Of a stretch of DNA of 64,000 nt, positions 9,925-19,530 are shown in pieces. Within the stretch, counting starts at the first letter, position 1; each line of letters opens with the position of its first letter. A program made the translations under genes and the position numbers. A model generated the notes under the pieces. That model made no database searches and was not told the origin of the DNA. It was given only the letters and a program-made list of their open reading frames with translations. Source of the DNA: Bradyrhizobium sp. WSM1743 (GTDB lineage: Bacteria; Pseudomonadota; Alphaproteobacteria; Rhizobiales; Xanthobacteraceae); NCBI RefSeq assembly GCF_000473065.1, contig NZ_KI421494.1:110752-174751 (forward strand). Direction: 5' to 3'.

Positions 9925-10440
9925 GCATTAGGGTTCGAAGCGCGCCCGCAAGTTGATCAATGGATTGCCACGGCCTTGTCGGTCGCGATAATTCGGTCCG
10001 ATAAAGATGGTATGGGTGCCAAGCACCTTGTGATCATACAAAACGCATTCGAGCGCGCAAAATGCGTTCGGCAATAGCGGTACATTGAGAACGCCTTGGG
10101 TCTAGGGCGCTGTATCGAAGCGGTGAACGCCTTGGGGCCCCCCGACCGCCAAAATGCAGGGCAAGGTCTTCCTGGTCAGTGCGGTGAAGACTGACTCCAA
10201 AGCCGCCACTGGCGAGGATCATGTGCCTCGGAGCAGGCATTGATGCCAACGACCAGGCACGGCGGCTCCATGCAGATGGACGTCACAGAACTCACCGTCA
10301 GTCCACGTCGTCCGGCTGTCGTTCCGGTCGTCACGATGGCGACACCGCTCGCCAAATTACGCAGGGCCTGACGGAACTCTGCCGCTTGGATAGACGGCAT
10401 TTCAAACTGGCGACTCCCGACCAGCTGGGCTGAAACCTCG
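9925..10440 (-). pseudogene. Flavin reductase (HpaC/RutF-type) remnant
   Basis: The N-terminal half reads FRQALRNLASGVAIVTTG, then LTVSSVTSICMEPPCLVVGI, typical of flavin reductase-like domains that supply reduced FMN/FAD to monooxygenases. The rest appears in other frames: ILASGGFGVSLH, then LECVLYDHKVLGTHTIFIG, then RIIATDKAVAI. At least two frameshifts (near 10235 and 10090-9990) break the gene. A flavin-dependent hydroxylase-like gene lies at 31.3-32.4 kb, but a partnership is only a guess. Confidence 0.7.
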
Positions 10441-10527
10441 CTGCGCCGCCGTGCGGAGGGGATGGCCGATTGCGGTACCGGCGCGCGCCTGCCAGAGTTT
10501 CTCCGCATGCAGACGGCATCGGCGCAC

Positions 10528-10713
10528 CTAAAGCGCCTTTAGGAGAATACGTTTTCTTGCCTCGAGAAGATGCTTATCCAGCGTCGCGTGCAGCTCACCC
10601 CGCAACTCCGGCGGGATCGAGCTATCTGTATCGATCAATTCCCGGAACTTCCGAATGATGTGTTCTAACACTGCAATAGATCCTTGTGTTTCAATCGTCA
10701 GCCAGGACATCAT
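10528..10713 (-). CDS. Small helical protein of unknown function
   Basis: A protein of about 61 residues starting MMSWLTIETQGSIAVLEHII and ending HLLEARKRILLKAL, predicted mostly helical and amphipathic. AAAGGAGAGAATCG directly before the ATG is a strong ribosome binding site and decides this start over an upstream ATG at 10758. No family recognised. Confidence 0.5.
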   Translation of the reverse strand: MMSWLTIETQGSIAVLEHIIRKFRELIDTDSSIPPELRGELHATLDKHLLEARKRILLKAL

Positions 10714-10970
10714 CGATTCTCTCCTTTGCGCGCAGCGCGCTTCGTCGTGTGTCCTCACCGAGGCAACCCTGACTGCAACAGGTTCTCGTCGATAAAAAAG
10801 TTGGCGCTCGGGGCCGCGTGCTCAGCGCGAATTGCCTTGGTGAAGGCGAGCGCAGGCGGCACAAGCTCCTTGAAATCCTGCAGAAATGACGCGCATTCGC
10901 GCCTGCAATACTTTCGCGCTCGTGAGCAGCAGTCTTGGTCGGAATACTGGAACATCGGCCAGCTCGGCTG

Positions 10971-11984
10971 TCACGCGTTCGAAACCGCGATCAGGCGCTT
11001 CAGTCGAGCGGCTGCGGCGCCGCCATCAAGTGATTCTTGTCCAAGTGCTACGCCTTCCTGCAGGGTCGAGGCCCGGCCGGCCACAACCAATGCCGCCGCC
11101 GCGTTCAAAAGCGCGGCGTTGCGAAATCGACCTGGTTCGCCATCGAGCACATTTTGCAGAGCAACGGCATTAGCCTCGGCATCGCTGTTCTCCAGCGCGT
11201 CGTTGCGGCAGCGGGGGAGCCCGGCTTCTTCCGGCGTCACTTCGAAGATGCGGACTATACCCGCCTCAAGCGCAGCAACAAGGGTTGGACCGCTAATGGT
11301 TATCCCGTCGAGCCCGTCCGAGCCATGAACAACCCATACCGACTCGGCACCAAGGTTCTTCAAGACGTATGCCAGAGGCTGGACCCATTCAGGAGAGAAT
11401 ACCCCAACGATCTGCCGCCTGACCCTGGCCGGATTGGACAGAGGCTCGATTAGATTAAAGATCGTGTGGGTTCCAAGTGCGGTCCGGATCTGGCCGACGC
11501 GCTGCATCGCCGGATAACGGGCTAACGCAAACATGAAACCGATGTTGGCTTCCTGTACACAACGTGCAATAGCTTCAGGCTTGAGATCGACCTTCACGCC
11601 GAGGCGCGCCAACACGTCTGCGGCGCTTGAACCCGAAGGCGCAGCGCGGTTGGCATGCTTGGCGACAGGAATGCCGACCCCGGCGACGATGAAGGAAGCA
11701 CACGTCGACACGTTGACCGAATATATTGGGGTGTCGCTCGTGCCGGCGATACCGACGGCGTCGCATGCCGCCTCCACGCGCGGCATTCTATTCCGCATCG
11801 CGGAGGCGGCGCCGGTGACTTCTTCGACCGTCTCGCCCCGGACCCGCATCCCCATCAACAAGCCACCGATTTGCGAGGGAGTCGCGTGCCCCGACATCAT
11901 GCTGTCGAAGGCTGACGCAGTTTCCTCGCGCGTCAGAGTGGCGCCAGTGGCAACTTTGCCGATGATCGATCTAAGCTCTTCCAT
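10971..11984 (-). CDS. Divergent TrpD-like phosphoribosyltransferase-fold protein
   Basis: A 337-residue protein with the length and layout of anthranilate phosphoribosyltransferase: an N-terminal helical domain with ATPSQIGGLLMGMRVRGET, then the nucleoside phosphorylase/PRTase class III core. Key motifs deviate: GTGGD at the PRPP site is replaced by GIAGTSD, KHGNR by KHANR, and the Mg-binding DE of DGLDE by DGLDG. NVSTCASFIVAGVG and SSAADVLARLGVKVDL are otherwise well kept. Canonical tryptophan synthesis activity is therefore doubtful, and a TrpD2/YbiB-like role or another substrate is more likely. It lies downstream of the acyl-CoA carboxylase genes, separated by 497 bp holding a MerR-type promoter that reads into it. 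Confidence 0.75.
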   Translation of the reverse strand: MEELRSIIGKVATGATLTREETASAFDSMMSGHATPSQIGGLLMGMRVRGETVEEVTGAASAMRNRMPRVEAACDAVGIAGTSDTPIYSVNVSTCASFIVAGVGIPVAKHANRAAPSGSSAADVLARLGVKVDLKPEAIARCVQEANIGFMFALARYPAMQRVGQIRTALGTHTIFNLIEPLSNPARVRRQIVGVFSPEWVQPLAYVLKNLGAESVWVVHGSDGLDGITISGPTLVAALEAGIVRIFEVTPEEAGLPRCRNDALENSDAEANAVALQNVLDGEPGRFRNAALLNAAAALVVAGRASTLQEGVALGQESLDGGAAAARLKRLIAVSNA

Positions 11985-12481
11985 CGAACTTTACACGTTC
12001 CTTGTCCAAACTCTCGATCTCTTCCGCGACGCTTGAGGCGGCAGTCGGTTGAGTGTGGACGCCCCTGGCGAGGCTACAACCTGACGCTACGTGAGGGTCA
12101 AGCTCTCCTTTTCGTGGTGCCGTCGAGAGGAGATCGTCGGCGAGTTTGAACGCTGTAGTTTCTTGCCAGGATCAATGGCACTGTCTTGCGCCCGCTTGCC
12201 GCGTCCGCAGCGGCCTCTTTACCGCGGTGTTCCGGCCGGATCACCGCATCCTTCAAACCCTTTTAGCTTTCGGGCGCCGCCGTCGCGGAGCGTTGAAGCG
12301 GCTTCCTCTACCTGCTTCGCGAGTATTGGTGCTGCGATATGGACCCGATCTCAGCTGGGCTCTACAAAATAGCCCCAAATGATTGTGAATGAAGGTGCGC
12401 AGGACAGCCTTCATAGAGCGATCGACGCGTCCCGTTGATCCGCCCGCATGAGGCGGTGAGCCACCCGTGTTCGGTCCTGCC
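11985..12481. other. Intergenic region with a MerR-type promoter
   Basis: Apart from the promoter at 12071-12101 I see no gene. Frames in 12150-12480 are Arg/Pro rich with no homology. Confidence 0.4.
12071..12101 (-). promoter_or_regulatory. MerR-type promoter/operator, copy 2
   Basis: On the minus strand TTGACC (12101-12096) and TAGCCT (12076-12071) flank a 19-bp spacer containing CTCACGTAGCGTCAGG. The -10 lies 87 bp before the ATG of the TrpD-like gene, so it plausibly drives that gene. Confidence 0.65.
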
Positions 12482-14089
12482 TTACAGTCGGAATACGCCG
12501 TACTGCGGCGCATCGATCGGCGCATTGAGCGAAGCGCTCAATGCGATTGCGAGGGCAGTTCTGGTATCGACAGGATCGAGAATGCCGTCGTCCCAGATTT
12601 CCGAGGTCGCATAATAGGCACTTGACCGCTCGCGATATTCTTCAAGAATTGGTGCTCGAATGGCTGTCAATTCCTGCTCCGAGAGGCGCCCTCCGGCGCG
12701 AGCCAATTGTCTCGCCTTGACGTGGGTGAGAACTCCGGCGGCCTGCTCGGCGCCCATAGCAGATATCTGAGAATTCGGCCAGCTGAACACGAATCGAGGG
12801 TCAAACGCGCGTCCCGACATGGCGTAAGTTCCTGCGCCGTGCGAGCTATTGCAAATGATCGTAAACTTCGGCACGGACGCTCCGGACACCGCCATGATCA
12901 GCTTGGCGCCGTCCTTGGTGATCCCACGCCGTTCATATTCGCGCCCAACCATAAAGCCAGTGACGTTCTGCAGGAAGAGCAGGGGCGTCCGGTTCTTGTC
13001 GCACAATTGAATGAAATGAGCCCCCTTTAGCGCGCTGTCGCCGAACAGCACGCCATTATTGGCAAGGATCCCGATTTGATATCCATGAAGTCGCGCAAGG
13101 CCGCACACGAGTGATGTCGCATAGCGCGGCTGGTATTCTTGAAATCGGCTGCCATCGACCAGACGAGCGATGATCTCTCGCATGTCGAACTGCGCTCGCG
13201 CGTCCTTTGGAATGATGCCGTAGAGTTCGGACGCGCTATAGGCGGGCGGCTCGGGGGCCACTCGATCGATCGAGGCCTTCGCCGGTTGGTGGAAGCGAGC
13301 AACGACGTCGCGCGCAATCGCAATCGCATGGATTTCGGAGCTTGCGAAGTAATCACAGGTACCCGACACGCTGGTATGCATGAGGGCGCCACCAAGTTCG
13401 TCGGCGGACACTTGTTCACCGGTGGCAGCCTTCACGACCGGAGGGCCCCCGAGAAAAATCGCTCCAGTGCCTTCGACAATAATGTTGTATTCACTAAGCG
13501 CAGGGACGTAGGCCCCGGCCGCGGTGCAGTGGCCCATGACGATGGCGACCTGCGGCACCCCCATCTTCGAGAGAACGGATTGATTGCGGAGAATTCGACC
13601 GGCATGGTAGCGATCAGCAAAGAATTCCGCCTGCAAAGGCAGGAATCCGCCGGCGCAGTCGCACAGGTGAACCACCGGCAGACGGTTCTCGATGGCTATA
13701 TCCAGTGTGCGCACGATCTTCTTGACCGAGAGTGGATACCATGCGCCGCTCTTCACGCTGGCATCGTCGGCGTGAACAATAACCTCTCGCCCCGCCACAA
13801 TGCCGATGCCGACAACCTGGGCGGCGCCGGGCACCTCGCCGTCGTATGCCTTGTTAGCCGCCAGCGTCGAAAGCTCTAGGAACGGAGTCTCCGGATCGAG
13901 CAAGGCCGCGAGCCGCTCACGAACAAACAGTTTATTCTGCCGACGCAGCCGCTCGAAGTCCCGCTCAGGCCTGTGGAAGCGGGCAACGCGTTGGCGCTCC
14001 TTCAATTCGGCGGCAAGTTGTCTGTTGTGCAGGTCGTTGCGACGAAAATCCTGCGAGTTCACGTTCGCCACGGAACCGATCCGCTGCAT
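12482..14089 (-). CDS. Acyl-CoA carboxylase, carboxyltransferase (beta) subunit
   Basis: A 535-residue crotonase-fold carboxyltransferase similar in length to methylcrotonyl-/geranyl-CoA carboxylase beta subunits. The N-half has KLFVRERLAALLDPETPFLEL and GIVAGREVIVHADDASVKSG. The oxyanion-hole region includes HCTAAGAYVPALSEYN and IFLGGPPVVKAATGE. The C-half has LFLQNVTGFMVGREYE, KFTIICNSSHGAGTYAM and ISAMGAEQAAGV. It moves the carboxyl group from carboxybiotin to an acyl-CoA. The start at 14089 is set by tight coupling: the stop of the biotin-carrier gene is one base upstream. It forms one translational unit with the next two genes. Substrate is not readable; MCC-like is the best guess. Confidence 0.9.
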   Translation of the reverse strand: MQRIGSVANVNSQDFRRNDLHNRQLAAELKERQRVARFHRPERDFERLRRQNKLFVRERLAALLDPETPFLELSTLAANKAYDGEVPGAAQVVGIGIVAGREVIVHADDASVKSGAWYPLSVKKIVRTLDIAIENRLPVVHLCDCAGGFLPLQAEFFADRYHAGRILRNQSVLSKMGVPQVAIVMGHCTAAGAYVPALSEYNIIVEGTGAIFLGGPPVVKAATGEQVSADELGGALMHTSVSGTCDYFASSEIHAIAIARDVVARFHQPAKASIDRVAPEPPAYSASELYGIIPKDARAQFDMREIIARLVDGSRFQEYQPRYATSLVCGLARLHGYQIGILANNGVLFGDSALKGAHFIQLCDKNRTPLLFLQNVTGFMVGREYERRGITKDGAKLIMAVSGASVPKFTIICNSSHGAGTYAMSGRAFDPRFVFSWPNSQISAMGAEQAAGVLTHVKARQLARAGGRLSEQELTAIRAPILEEYRERSSAYYATSEIWDDGILDPVDTRTALAIALSASLNAPIDAPQYGVFRL

Positions 14090-14090
14090 T

Positions 14091-14594
14091 TCAGCGCCCT
14101 TCCTTAGAGAGCGTGACCAGCACAGCGTCGTGCTCGAAGCTCTCACCTTCCTTGACGTGAATTCGATCGACGATGCCATCCTGTGGTGAGCGTATGATCG
14201 TTTCCAGCTTCATGCTTTCAATCCGCATCAGTGCCATTCCCGCCGAGACCGATTGACCAGACGAAACTGTGACCGCAACAACAAAGCCAGGCATCGGCGC
14301 CCGGGCCACCAGAGCGTGAGTCTTGTTGTTCTCGGATGCGCACGCTCGCAACGGGTCATTGTAGCGCAAAATGCGCGTCCTGCCGCGGATGTGGAGGTGA
14401 ATGAAATCCTCCTCGATGGCGAACCTGACCGGTTCGCTCTGGCCCGCAATGGTCAAGATGCCGCTACTCTCATTGCGATGGGTGAACGCGACAGGGGTAA
14501 TCACCTGGTCTCGGAGATGGAGCCGGTAGCCCTGCTGGCTGGGTGAAAGCCACAATTCATGATATACGCCGTCGACCTCGAATGAGTGATGCAC
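14091..14594 (-). CDS. Biotin carboxyl carrier subunit of acyl-CoA carboxylase
   Basis: About 168 residues. The C-terminal ~75 form a biotinyl domain with APMPGFV at its start and ESMKLE holding the biotin-accepting Lys (MKLE instead of the commoner MKME). The N-terminal half has short beta-rich stretches. I prefer the GTG at 14594, preceded by GGAG, since it lies one base after the biotin carboxylase stop (TGAC-GTG), the same arrangement as the next junction. An ATG at 14642 would instead overlap by 47 bp. Here the carrier is a separate gene, not fused to the carboxylase. Confidence 0.85.
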   Translation of the reverse strand: MHHSFEVDGVYHELWLSPSQQGYRLHLRDQVITPVAFTHRNESSGILTIAGQSEPVRFAIEEDFIHLHIRGRTRILRYNDPLRACASENNKTHALVARAPMPGFVVAVTVSSGQSVSAGMALMRIESMKLETIIRSPQDGIVDRIHVKEGESFEHDAVLVTLSKEGR

Positions 14595-14595
14595 G

Positions 14596-16065
14596 TCAAT
14601 TTCTCCAACTACCGAGCGCTGCGTGAAGCTCGGGCACGGCATCGGCCGCCTCGCGGACCGGTCTTGTCAGAAGAGCCGCAGATGCCAGGAACGCAGACAT
14701 TTCGGCAGTAAAGTTGCCGGCTGCGAGATGTGGGTTTTCTTCTAGGTATCCCGTATGGAACTGACTGCCAAGAAATGCCTCGTCGCAAAGAATCTGGGCG
14801 AGCAAGCTCGCGTTGGTCTCGCACCCAAGTAGAACCAGTTCGCGAACGGCGCGATGGGCTTTCAGCGCAGCCTCTATGCGGGTCGGTGAATGCACGATGA
14901 TCTTGGCGAGCATGGAATCGAATGCCGGCGTGATGTGCTGGCCTTGCATGATGCCGCTGTCGATTCGTACGCCATCCGGATACTCGATAAGAAGTACTTT
15001 GCCGGTGGTCGGGACGTATCCGCGTTCGGGAGCCTCCGCGCAAAGCCTGAGCTCGATTGCATGGCCATTTGAAACAATGTCGGACTGCGAAAGTGCAAGT
15101 TTTCGGCCCGCTGCCGCATAGAGTTGTTCGGCGATCAGATCGACGCCGGTGATCATCTCGGTCACCGGATGTTCGACCTGAAGGCGTGTATTCATTTCCA
15201 GAAAGTAGAACTCTCCGCCACTGAAAATGAACTCGACCGTTCCTGCATTCTGATAGTTCGCTGCACGGGCGATGCCGACGGCGGTTTCGCAAATCCGGGT
15301 CCTCAATTCTGGTGATAGCGCTGGCGAGGGCGTTTCCTCGATGATCTTCTGGAAACGGCGCTGCACCGAACATTCGCGCTCGAAGAGATGGACCAGGTTA
15401 CCGAAGGAGTCACCGAGCACCTGTACTTCAATATGTCGCGGGCTTTCGATATATCGTTCAACATAAAGTCGGCCATCTCCAAAGTGGCGACGCGCTTCAC
15501 TGCTCGCCTCCTCAATGGCCGCCTCCAACGTAGCGGGGTCGCGTACAATCCGCATTCCCTTGCCGCCACCGCCACCTGATGGCTTCACGAGCAAAGGAAC
15601 TCCAATAGCCCGGGCTCTCGAAACGAATGTGGCCGGATCATCTTCCTCGATGGCGCAGGGGGCGACTGGAAAGCCGTTGCCTTGGACGAAATTACGGGCG
15701 CGGATCTTATCGCCCATTAGCTCGATAGTTTCTGGAGCGGGTCCGATGAATACAATGCCGGCCTTTATCACTCTACTGGCGAATTCCGCATTCTCGGAAA
15801 GCATTCCATAACCCGGATGTATCGCGCCGGCATTCGCCTTGTGGGCGGCGGCGATGATCTGCTCGATATCCAGATAGCTTGCGATTGGCGTGCGGCCGCT
15901 GATCGGAATAGCCAGGTCGGCCATTGAGACGGCCGGGGTTCCCGCGTCAACCTCATGGTAGGCAATTGCAGAACGAAGCCCAAGCTTGTTCAAGGTTTTG
16001 ATGATACGTGCGGCTATCTCACCCCTGTTGGCGATCAGAACGGTATCGAAGGGTAACTTATGCAT
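14596..16065 (-). CDS. Biotin carboxylase subunit of acyl-CoA carboxylase
   Basis: A 489-residue ATP-grasp biotin carboxylase. The N-terminal domain reads VLIANRGEIAARII. The ATP-binding loop is KPSGGGGGKGMRIV. HIEVQVLGD, RECSVQRRFQKIIEE and EMNTRLQVEHPVTE carry the catalytic Arg, Glu and Lys residues. Length (~450-500) matches stand-alone BC subunits. It carboxylates the biotin on the carrier encoded next. First gene of the three-gene unit; no strong promoter motif is visible in the 140 bp upstream. Confidence 0.93.
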   Translation of the reverse strand: MHKLPFDTVLIANRGEIAARIIKTLNKLGLRSAIAYHEVDAGTPAVSMADLAIPISGRTPIASYLDIEQIIAAAHKANAGAIHPGYGMLSENAEFASRVIKAGIVFIGPAPETIELMGDKIRARNFVQGNGFPVAPCAIEEDDPATFVSRARAIGVPLLVKPSGGGGGKGMRIVRDPATLEAAIEEASSEARRHFGDGRLYVERYIESPRHIEVQVLGDSFGNLVHLFERECSVQRRFQKIIEETPSPALSPELRTRICETAVGIARAANYQNAGTVEFIFSGGEFYFLEMNTRLQVEHPVTEMITGVDLIAEQLYAAAGRKLALSQSDIVSNGHAIELRLCAEAPERGYVPTTGKVLLIEYPDGVRIDSGIMQGQHITPAFDSMLAKIIVHSPTRIEAALKAHRAVRELVLLGCETNASLLAQILCDEAFLGSQFHTGYLEENPHLAAGNFTAEMSAFLASAALLTRPVREAADAVPELHAALGSWRN

Positions 16066-16208
16066 TCGCCTATCCGGAAAAGCGGGATTGGACCAGAGCG
16101 TCGGTCAATTGTAGGCGGCCATGCTCGTCACCTGACCTCGGGTGACCGTCCTGCCGGTCAGGCTGGGGCCACTCTGTGGATGAGGCAAACGAACAGGCCG
16201 CCACATCT

Positions 16209-16508
16209 TCACTTCGAGTCGCTGCTTTTCTTGCCAGTGTCTCGCACGGAGATCACGTAGCGACATTGCTGACTGAGGCTCGCTTGCCTGGATCTGAGGC
16301 AGGCAGTGATAGCGGTGGGATCTGGTATGTGGCTGCTACAAAGGCGGAACACGTCCTCCATGCAAGCCTCTTTCTCCTCTGCGGTCGGCGCTTGATCGCG
16401 CGCGTTGACCAGCCTGGGCATTAGAGCCGTCATTGCGACGGCAAGAGCGACGGCGCAGTAGTAGAGTTTGAGGCGCGAAGGCAGCTGAGTTCGTTGATTT
16501 TGAGTCAT
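16209..16508 (-). CDS. Small exported Cys-rich repeat protein
   Basis: A 99-residue protein with an N-terminal hydrophobic segment (residues ~15-35, ending LVNARDQA), suggesting export. It is followed by one Cys-rich unit ACMEDVFRLC, then ITACLRS and SQQCRYV, a four-Cys pattern common in small secreted bradyrhizobial proteins. AAGGGATATC before the ATG is a good ribosome binding site. Role unknown. Confidence 0.7.
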   Translation of the reverse strand: MTQNQRTQLPSRLKLYYCAVALAVAMTALMPRLVNARDQAPTAEEKEACMEDVFRLCSSHIPDPTAITACLRSRQASLSQQCRYVISVRDTGKKSSDSK

Positions 16509-17040
16509 GATATCCCTTTAGGTCGGTAGGCTGCGGTATTGTTCTTCCTGCGCGAAGCGCCAACATGACCTGTCAACCGCGAAACAGGCCGGAACTGCTT
16601 AAGTGCGGTGCCGGCAAGCTCGTCCTTTCATTTTTGCGGTCTGACTGTACGGTGCTGGTCATCTTTCCGGCATAACGAAACGACGCCTGCCCTAGTGGCG
16701 GAGCTCCGCGAAGAGGGGAAGCACTGGGGGTGAGCTGGCCAAACAAGTGAATCATTTGGGAGCTTCCAGTGATCGTGCGGTTGGTGCATGCTTGGATGTC
16801 GCGAGGCATTACTTGGGCGGGACATGTGCTTAGGTGCTCTGGCTCAGCCTACTTGCCAGCCGACTAATGACGCCGTAGCAGGCGCGACGCCGGGTTGAAG
16901 GGGCCGGGCCGCAAGGCAGAGAGATCAGGCAAAAGCTAGGTGCGCTCAAGCCATTGTTGATGATGCATTCGATCGTGCAGAGCGAACCATGATGGCGCGC
17001 GCCCAGACTGTGTTTGGTGTAGTCGCGCCTGTGTTCTGCG
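16509..17040. other. Region without a recognisable gene
   Basis: Only short frames of biased composition; no motif, hairpin or RNA gene was noticed. Confidence 0.35.
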
Positions 17041-17268
17041 TTATGTGAAGACGTTGGGTGGGGTATCTGGGCCGGAGCCTCCGTCTTGCGTCCGTTCCGG
17101 TAAGGCTACGGTGATGGAAGCGCCTGCCGTGCAGATCTCGAAACGTGCGATTTCGTCCAGCCGCGACAGGAACAGCTCCGACGAAGTGCGGACAAGGATG
17201 CGCTTGAAGGATCTTATCGTCCTGATCGAGTTACGCCAGGTGAGTTTAGATGTTTGAAACATTCGCAA
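17041..17268 (-). CDS. Small hypothetical protein behind a MerR-type promoter
   Basis: A 75-residue frame starting MRMFQTSKLTWRNSIRT with no known domain. It begins 58 bp after the MerR-type promoter at 17326-17356. The second ATG (MFQTSK) follows GAATTGCGA, a leader similar to the one after promoter copy 1. Real expression is unproven. Confidence 0.4.
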   Translation of the reverse strand: MRMFQTSKLTWRNSIRTIRSFKRILVRTSSELFLSRLDEIARFEICTAGASITVALPERTQDGGSGPDTPPNVFT

Positions 17269-17325
17269 TTCTCATGACGTGTCCGGACCACCTGGATTGT
17301 CGGACGTGGTTCCAACTTGTCCAGG

Positions 17326-17356
17326 ATCGTACAATCTAACGCTACGTGCGATTCAA
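17326..17356 (-). promoter_or_regulatory. MerR-type promoter/operator, copy 3
   Basis: TTGAAT (17356-17351) and TACGAT (17331-17326) on the minus strand with a 19-bp spacer containing CGCACGTAGCGTTAGATTG. Reads toward the small frame at 17268. Confidence 0.55.
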
Positions 17357-17565
17357 GCCCCTTGTGCATCCCATCGTCTGAGGAGGTCGCGGCTGTGCAT
17401 TCTTCGTTCGAGCCTCGGCTGCAAGGCGCGCTTTGGTGCTTCAGAATTGCGGCTGTCCATGACGATCGTCGGCGTGGGCAACCGAGGGCACGAGCGTCGC
17501 TGTTACGTGATTATACGGAGCGCCGGTGTCGCACTTCTTTGATCTGCAAATTGCATGCTCTCGGC

Positions 17566-17772
17566 ATGAATCCGAAAAGTAAACTATACCAGCCCGACCA
17601 CTGGCGAGGCCGTGCGGAAGCAACGCGAAAGAAAGCGGAAGCGCTCGCTGACGGAAAAGCCAAGGACAGGCTGCTTAAAATTGCCGTGGAATACGACAGG
17701 TTGGCTCGGCGTGCCCACGTGTGGCAGATGCACAAAAACGAGGACGATACGTGGCCTGAGGAAGAGCTGTAA
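17566..17772 (+). CDS. Small conserved hypothetical protein
   Basis: 68 residues, starting MNPKSKLYQPDHWRGRAEA and continuing with KDRLLKIAVEYDRLARRA, a helical pattern found in many short rhizobial proteins of unknown function. The ATG at 17566 is chosen because the upstream part of the frame has no family-like sequence. It is convergent with the frame at 17041-17268. Confidence 0.65.
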   Translation: MNPKSKLYQPDHWRGRAEATRKKAEALADGKAKDRLLKIAVEYDRLARRAHVWQMHKNEDDTWPEEEL

Positions 17773-18333
17773 AACGTCGCTGCGGATCATCAAAAGGGGC
17801 CCCCAGCCTGTTGATCGCTACCCGACCCCATGGCCCGCGCAAATGTCGCTCAGCAAGCAAGTCAGTGCTTGGAAGGGACCTTGACGCTTCTGTGGCGCGC
17901 TCCAGATCGCGAGGCGGATCAGGCCGCCTGCCAACGCTCCTTCAGGTCTACTTGGTTAGTCAGCTTCTCGAAAGCTAATCCTGCTATCACGAAACTGCGA
18001 AATCCGAGACCTCAATTTGCAGTCACTGCGTCGCAGCTAATGCGGAAGCCCGGATGACATCCGCGCGGGGACATGTTGAGCCGTTACAGGTCAGTGTTTG
18101 GCACTTCGTTGCGGCTGCAATGGCATATCAGTTTCGCCAATTCGAGGTATCTGCGGCATGCCTCAATATTCCTTTGCGTTCGTCGGAGGGGGCGGATTTC
18201 CAGGTAGTCGCGCGAAATGTGCATTGGAAGCAAGTCCGTGAAAGAGGTGTCCACGTTCGAATGGCGCGCATACGGTCCGGCCGCGGCATGCGAGAGGCGT
18301 CTGTAAGCTCCTCCCGCCTTGCCATCCGCGAGA
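17773..18333. other. tts box followed by an unassigned frame
   Basis: Holds the tts box at 17959-17990. A 99-codon plus-strand frame at 18054-18353 lies 64 bp downstream of the box and could be its target, but it matches no effector I know and overlaps the small membrane-protein gene on the other strand at its end. Confidence 0.35.
17959..17990 (+). promoter_or_regulatory. tts box (TtsI-type type III secretion promoter)
   Basis: GTCAGCTTCTCGAAAGCTAA at 17959 matches the remembered tts-box core GTCAGCTT-N-TCGAAAGCT, followed by the expected less conserved tail. TtsI binds such boxes upstream of nop genes. The only plus-strand candidate downstream is the unassigned frame from 18054. Confidence 0.75.
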
Positions 18334-18561
18334 TCAGAAGAGCGCTGAAATGATCCAGTAGATAGCGGCCCAAAGCAGCGCATTTATGAGGAGTGCGGCC
18401 AGCGGCCAAAGGTTCCACCTCCTTTGCACCTGCCGAGAGCGACAATTGGCGCCGTAATGCTTGCCCGTTGGTTGCTTTGGTGCGCGCCAATGCGTCATTT
18501 TATCAGACGTCGCGCTGGTCCACAGAAAAATGCCAGGCTTTGCATGCCTCGTACCACTCAT
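18334..18561 (-). CDS. Small membrane protein, hypothetical
   Basis: 75 residues, ending in a hydrophobic segment NLWPLAALLINALLWAAIYW and then IISALF, one clear transmembrane helix at the C-terminus. The start at 18561 is favoured by AGAGGA about 12 bases upstream; ATGs at 18582 and 18498 are alternatives. No family recognised. Confidence 0.5.
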   Translation of the reverse strand: MSGTRHAKPGIFLWTSATSDKMTHWRAPKQPTGKHYGANCRSRQVQRRWNLWPLAALLINALLWAAIYWIISALF

Positions 18562-19530
18562 AGGTTCGCGGTCCTCTTTCATAAGGCGAGTATCAGAATC
18601 GCTGTTGTCTGCGCGCGGCGAGCATCCGGCCAATGGTATGCTCGTGTATCGTCGGTGCATTGAACGTCGCGTTCCGTTGCCACAGCAATCTACATGCCAC
18701 CACGGAAAAGTGTCGGCACCGCTTTAATGCATACGAAAGCGCGTCTGTCGGGCGTTGGCCGACAGGGAGCCGCAGTCCAAGGTCGGATTCGCGACGTACA
18801 TGTCTGAAAGACAACACCCGCATTAGCGGCAAAAGCGTGAGCGCTTCGTCGGGCGTCATCCCCTGAACAATGCGTTAGGAGTTGCATCGTAGTAACGCGG
18901 GAAAGACGGCCGACGGTCGCACCCATTGAGATCAACTAATCATTGTTTCTGACCGTCACCTTACGGGGAGACACCGAGATGGCGGGCGAACCGCTGGATG
19001 TTATCAGCGCAAAAACAGTTCACGCCCGGCGCCCGCCGCTCTGGTGCAAGCCCGTTCGATTTGGCCCCGCAAAAAGTCAGTCGTGCTCACGTAGACGGCG
19101 CATTGGCACTGTTCAGACTCGACCGAAAGCTGCGAATGGTCAAGTACTACGATCTCACCAAGCAGTAAGATCGCCGCGAAGCATCAACCGGTGCCGGCAG
19201 TGGCTTTGCGAGCCATCATGGAATGTGAACCTCAAACGTCACCATAGGGAGCATGCCATGATGACGACCAATTCATTGAAGAGGAGGTGACGGCCAAGAG
19301 CCGACAAGTTCTTGTGCTCAGAAGGTCACCATGAAACATGAATGGGACGCTAACGCTCGCTTGAAGAGCGATGGCGGACATTGCTGTTGCTGATGCGCGC
19401 TCTGTTCGGCGACGGACTGCCATCGCGCAGATCGTGCTATCGCGCATACTCAGGCAATCAGTGGCCGGCTGAGAGCGATCTTCGCCCACAATGCGAGCGT
19501 TAGAAGACTATAACAGGAGAACGAGTGGTG
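18562..19530. other. Region without a confident gene
   Basis: Several 75-90-codon frames exist (for example minus 18859-18593), none with family motifs. A short ATG-ATG-ACG frame at 19258 follows a GGGAG site but has only 10 codons. Confidence 0.3.

Noticed and set aside
10755..10955. 66-codon minus-strand frame downstream of the TrpD-like gene
   Set aside because: It might be a gene tail (FLQDFKELVPPALAFTKAIR), but no start signal or family supports it.
13866..13880. GCGTCGAAAGCTCTAGG resembling the second half of a tts box
   Set aside because: The GTCAGCTT half is missing and the site is within the carboxyltransferase gene.
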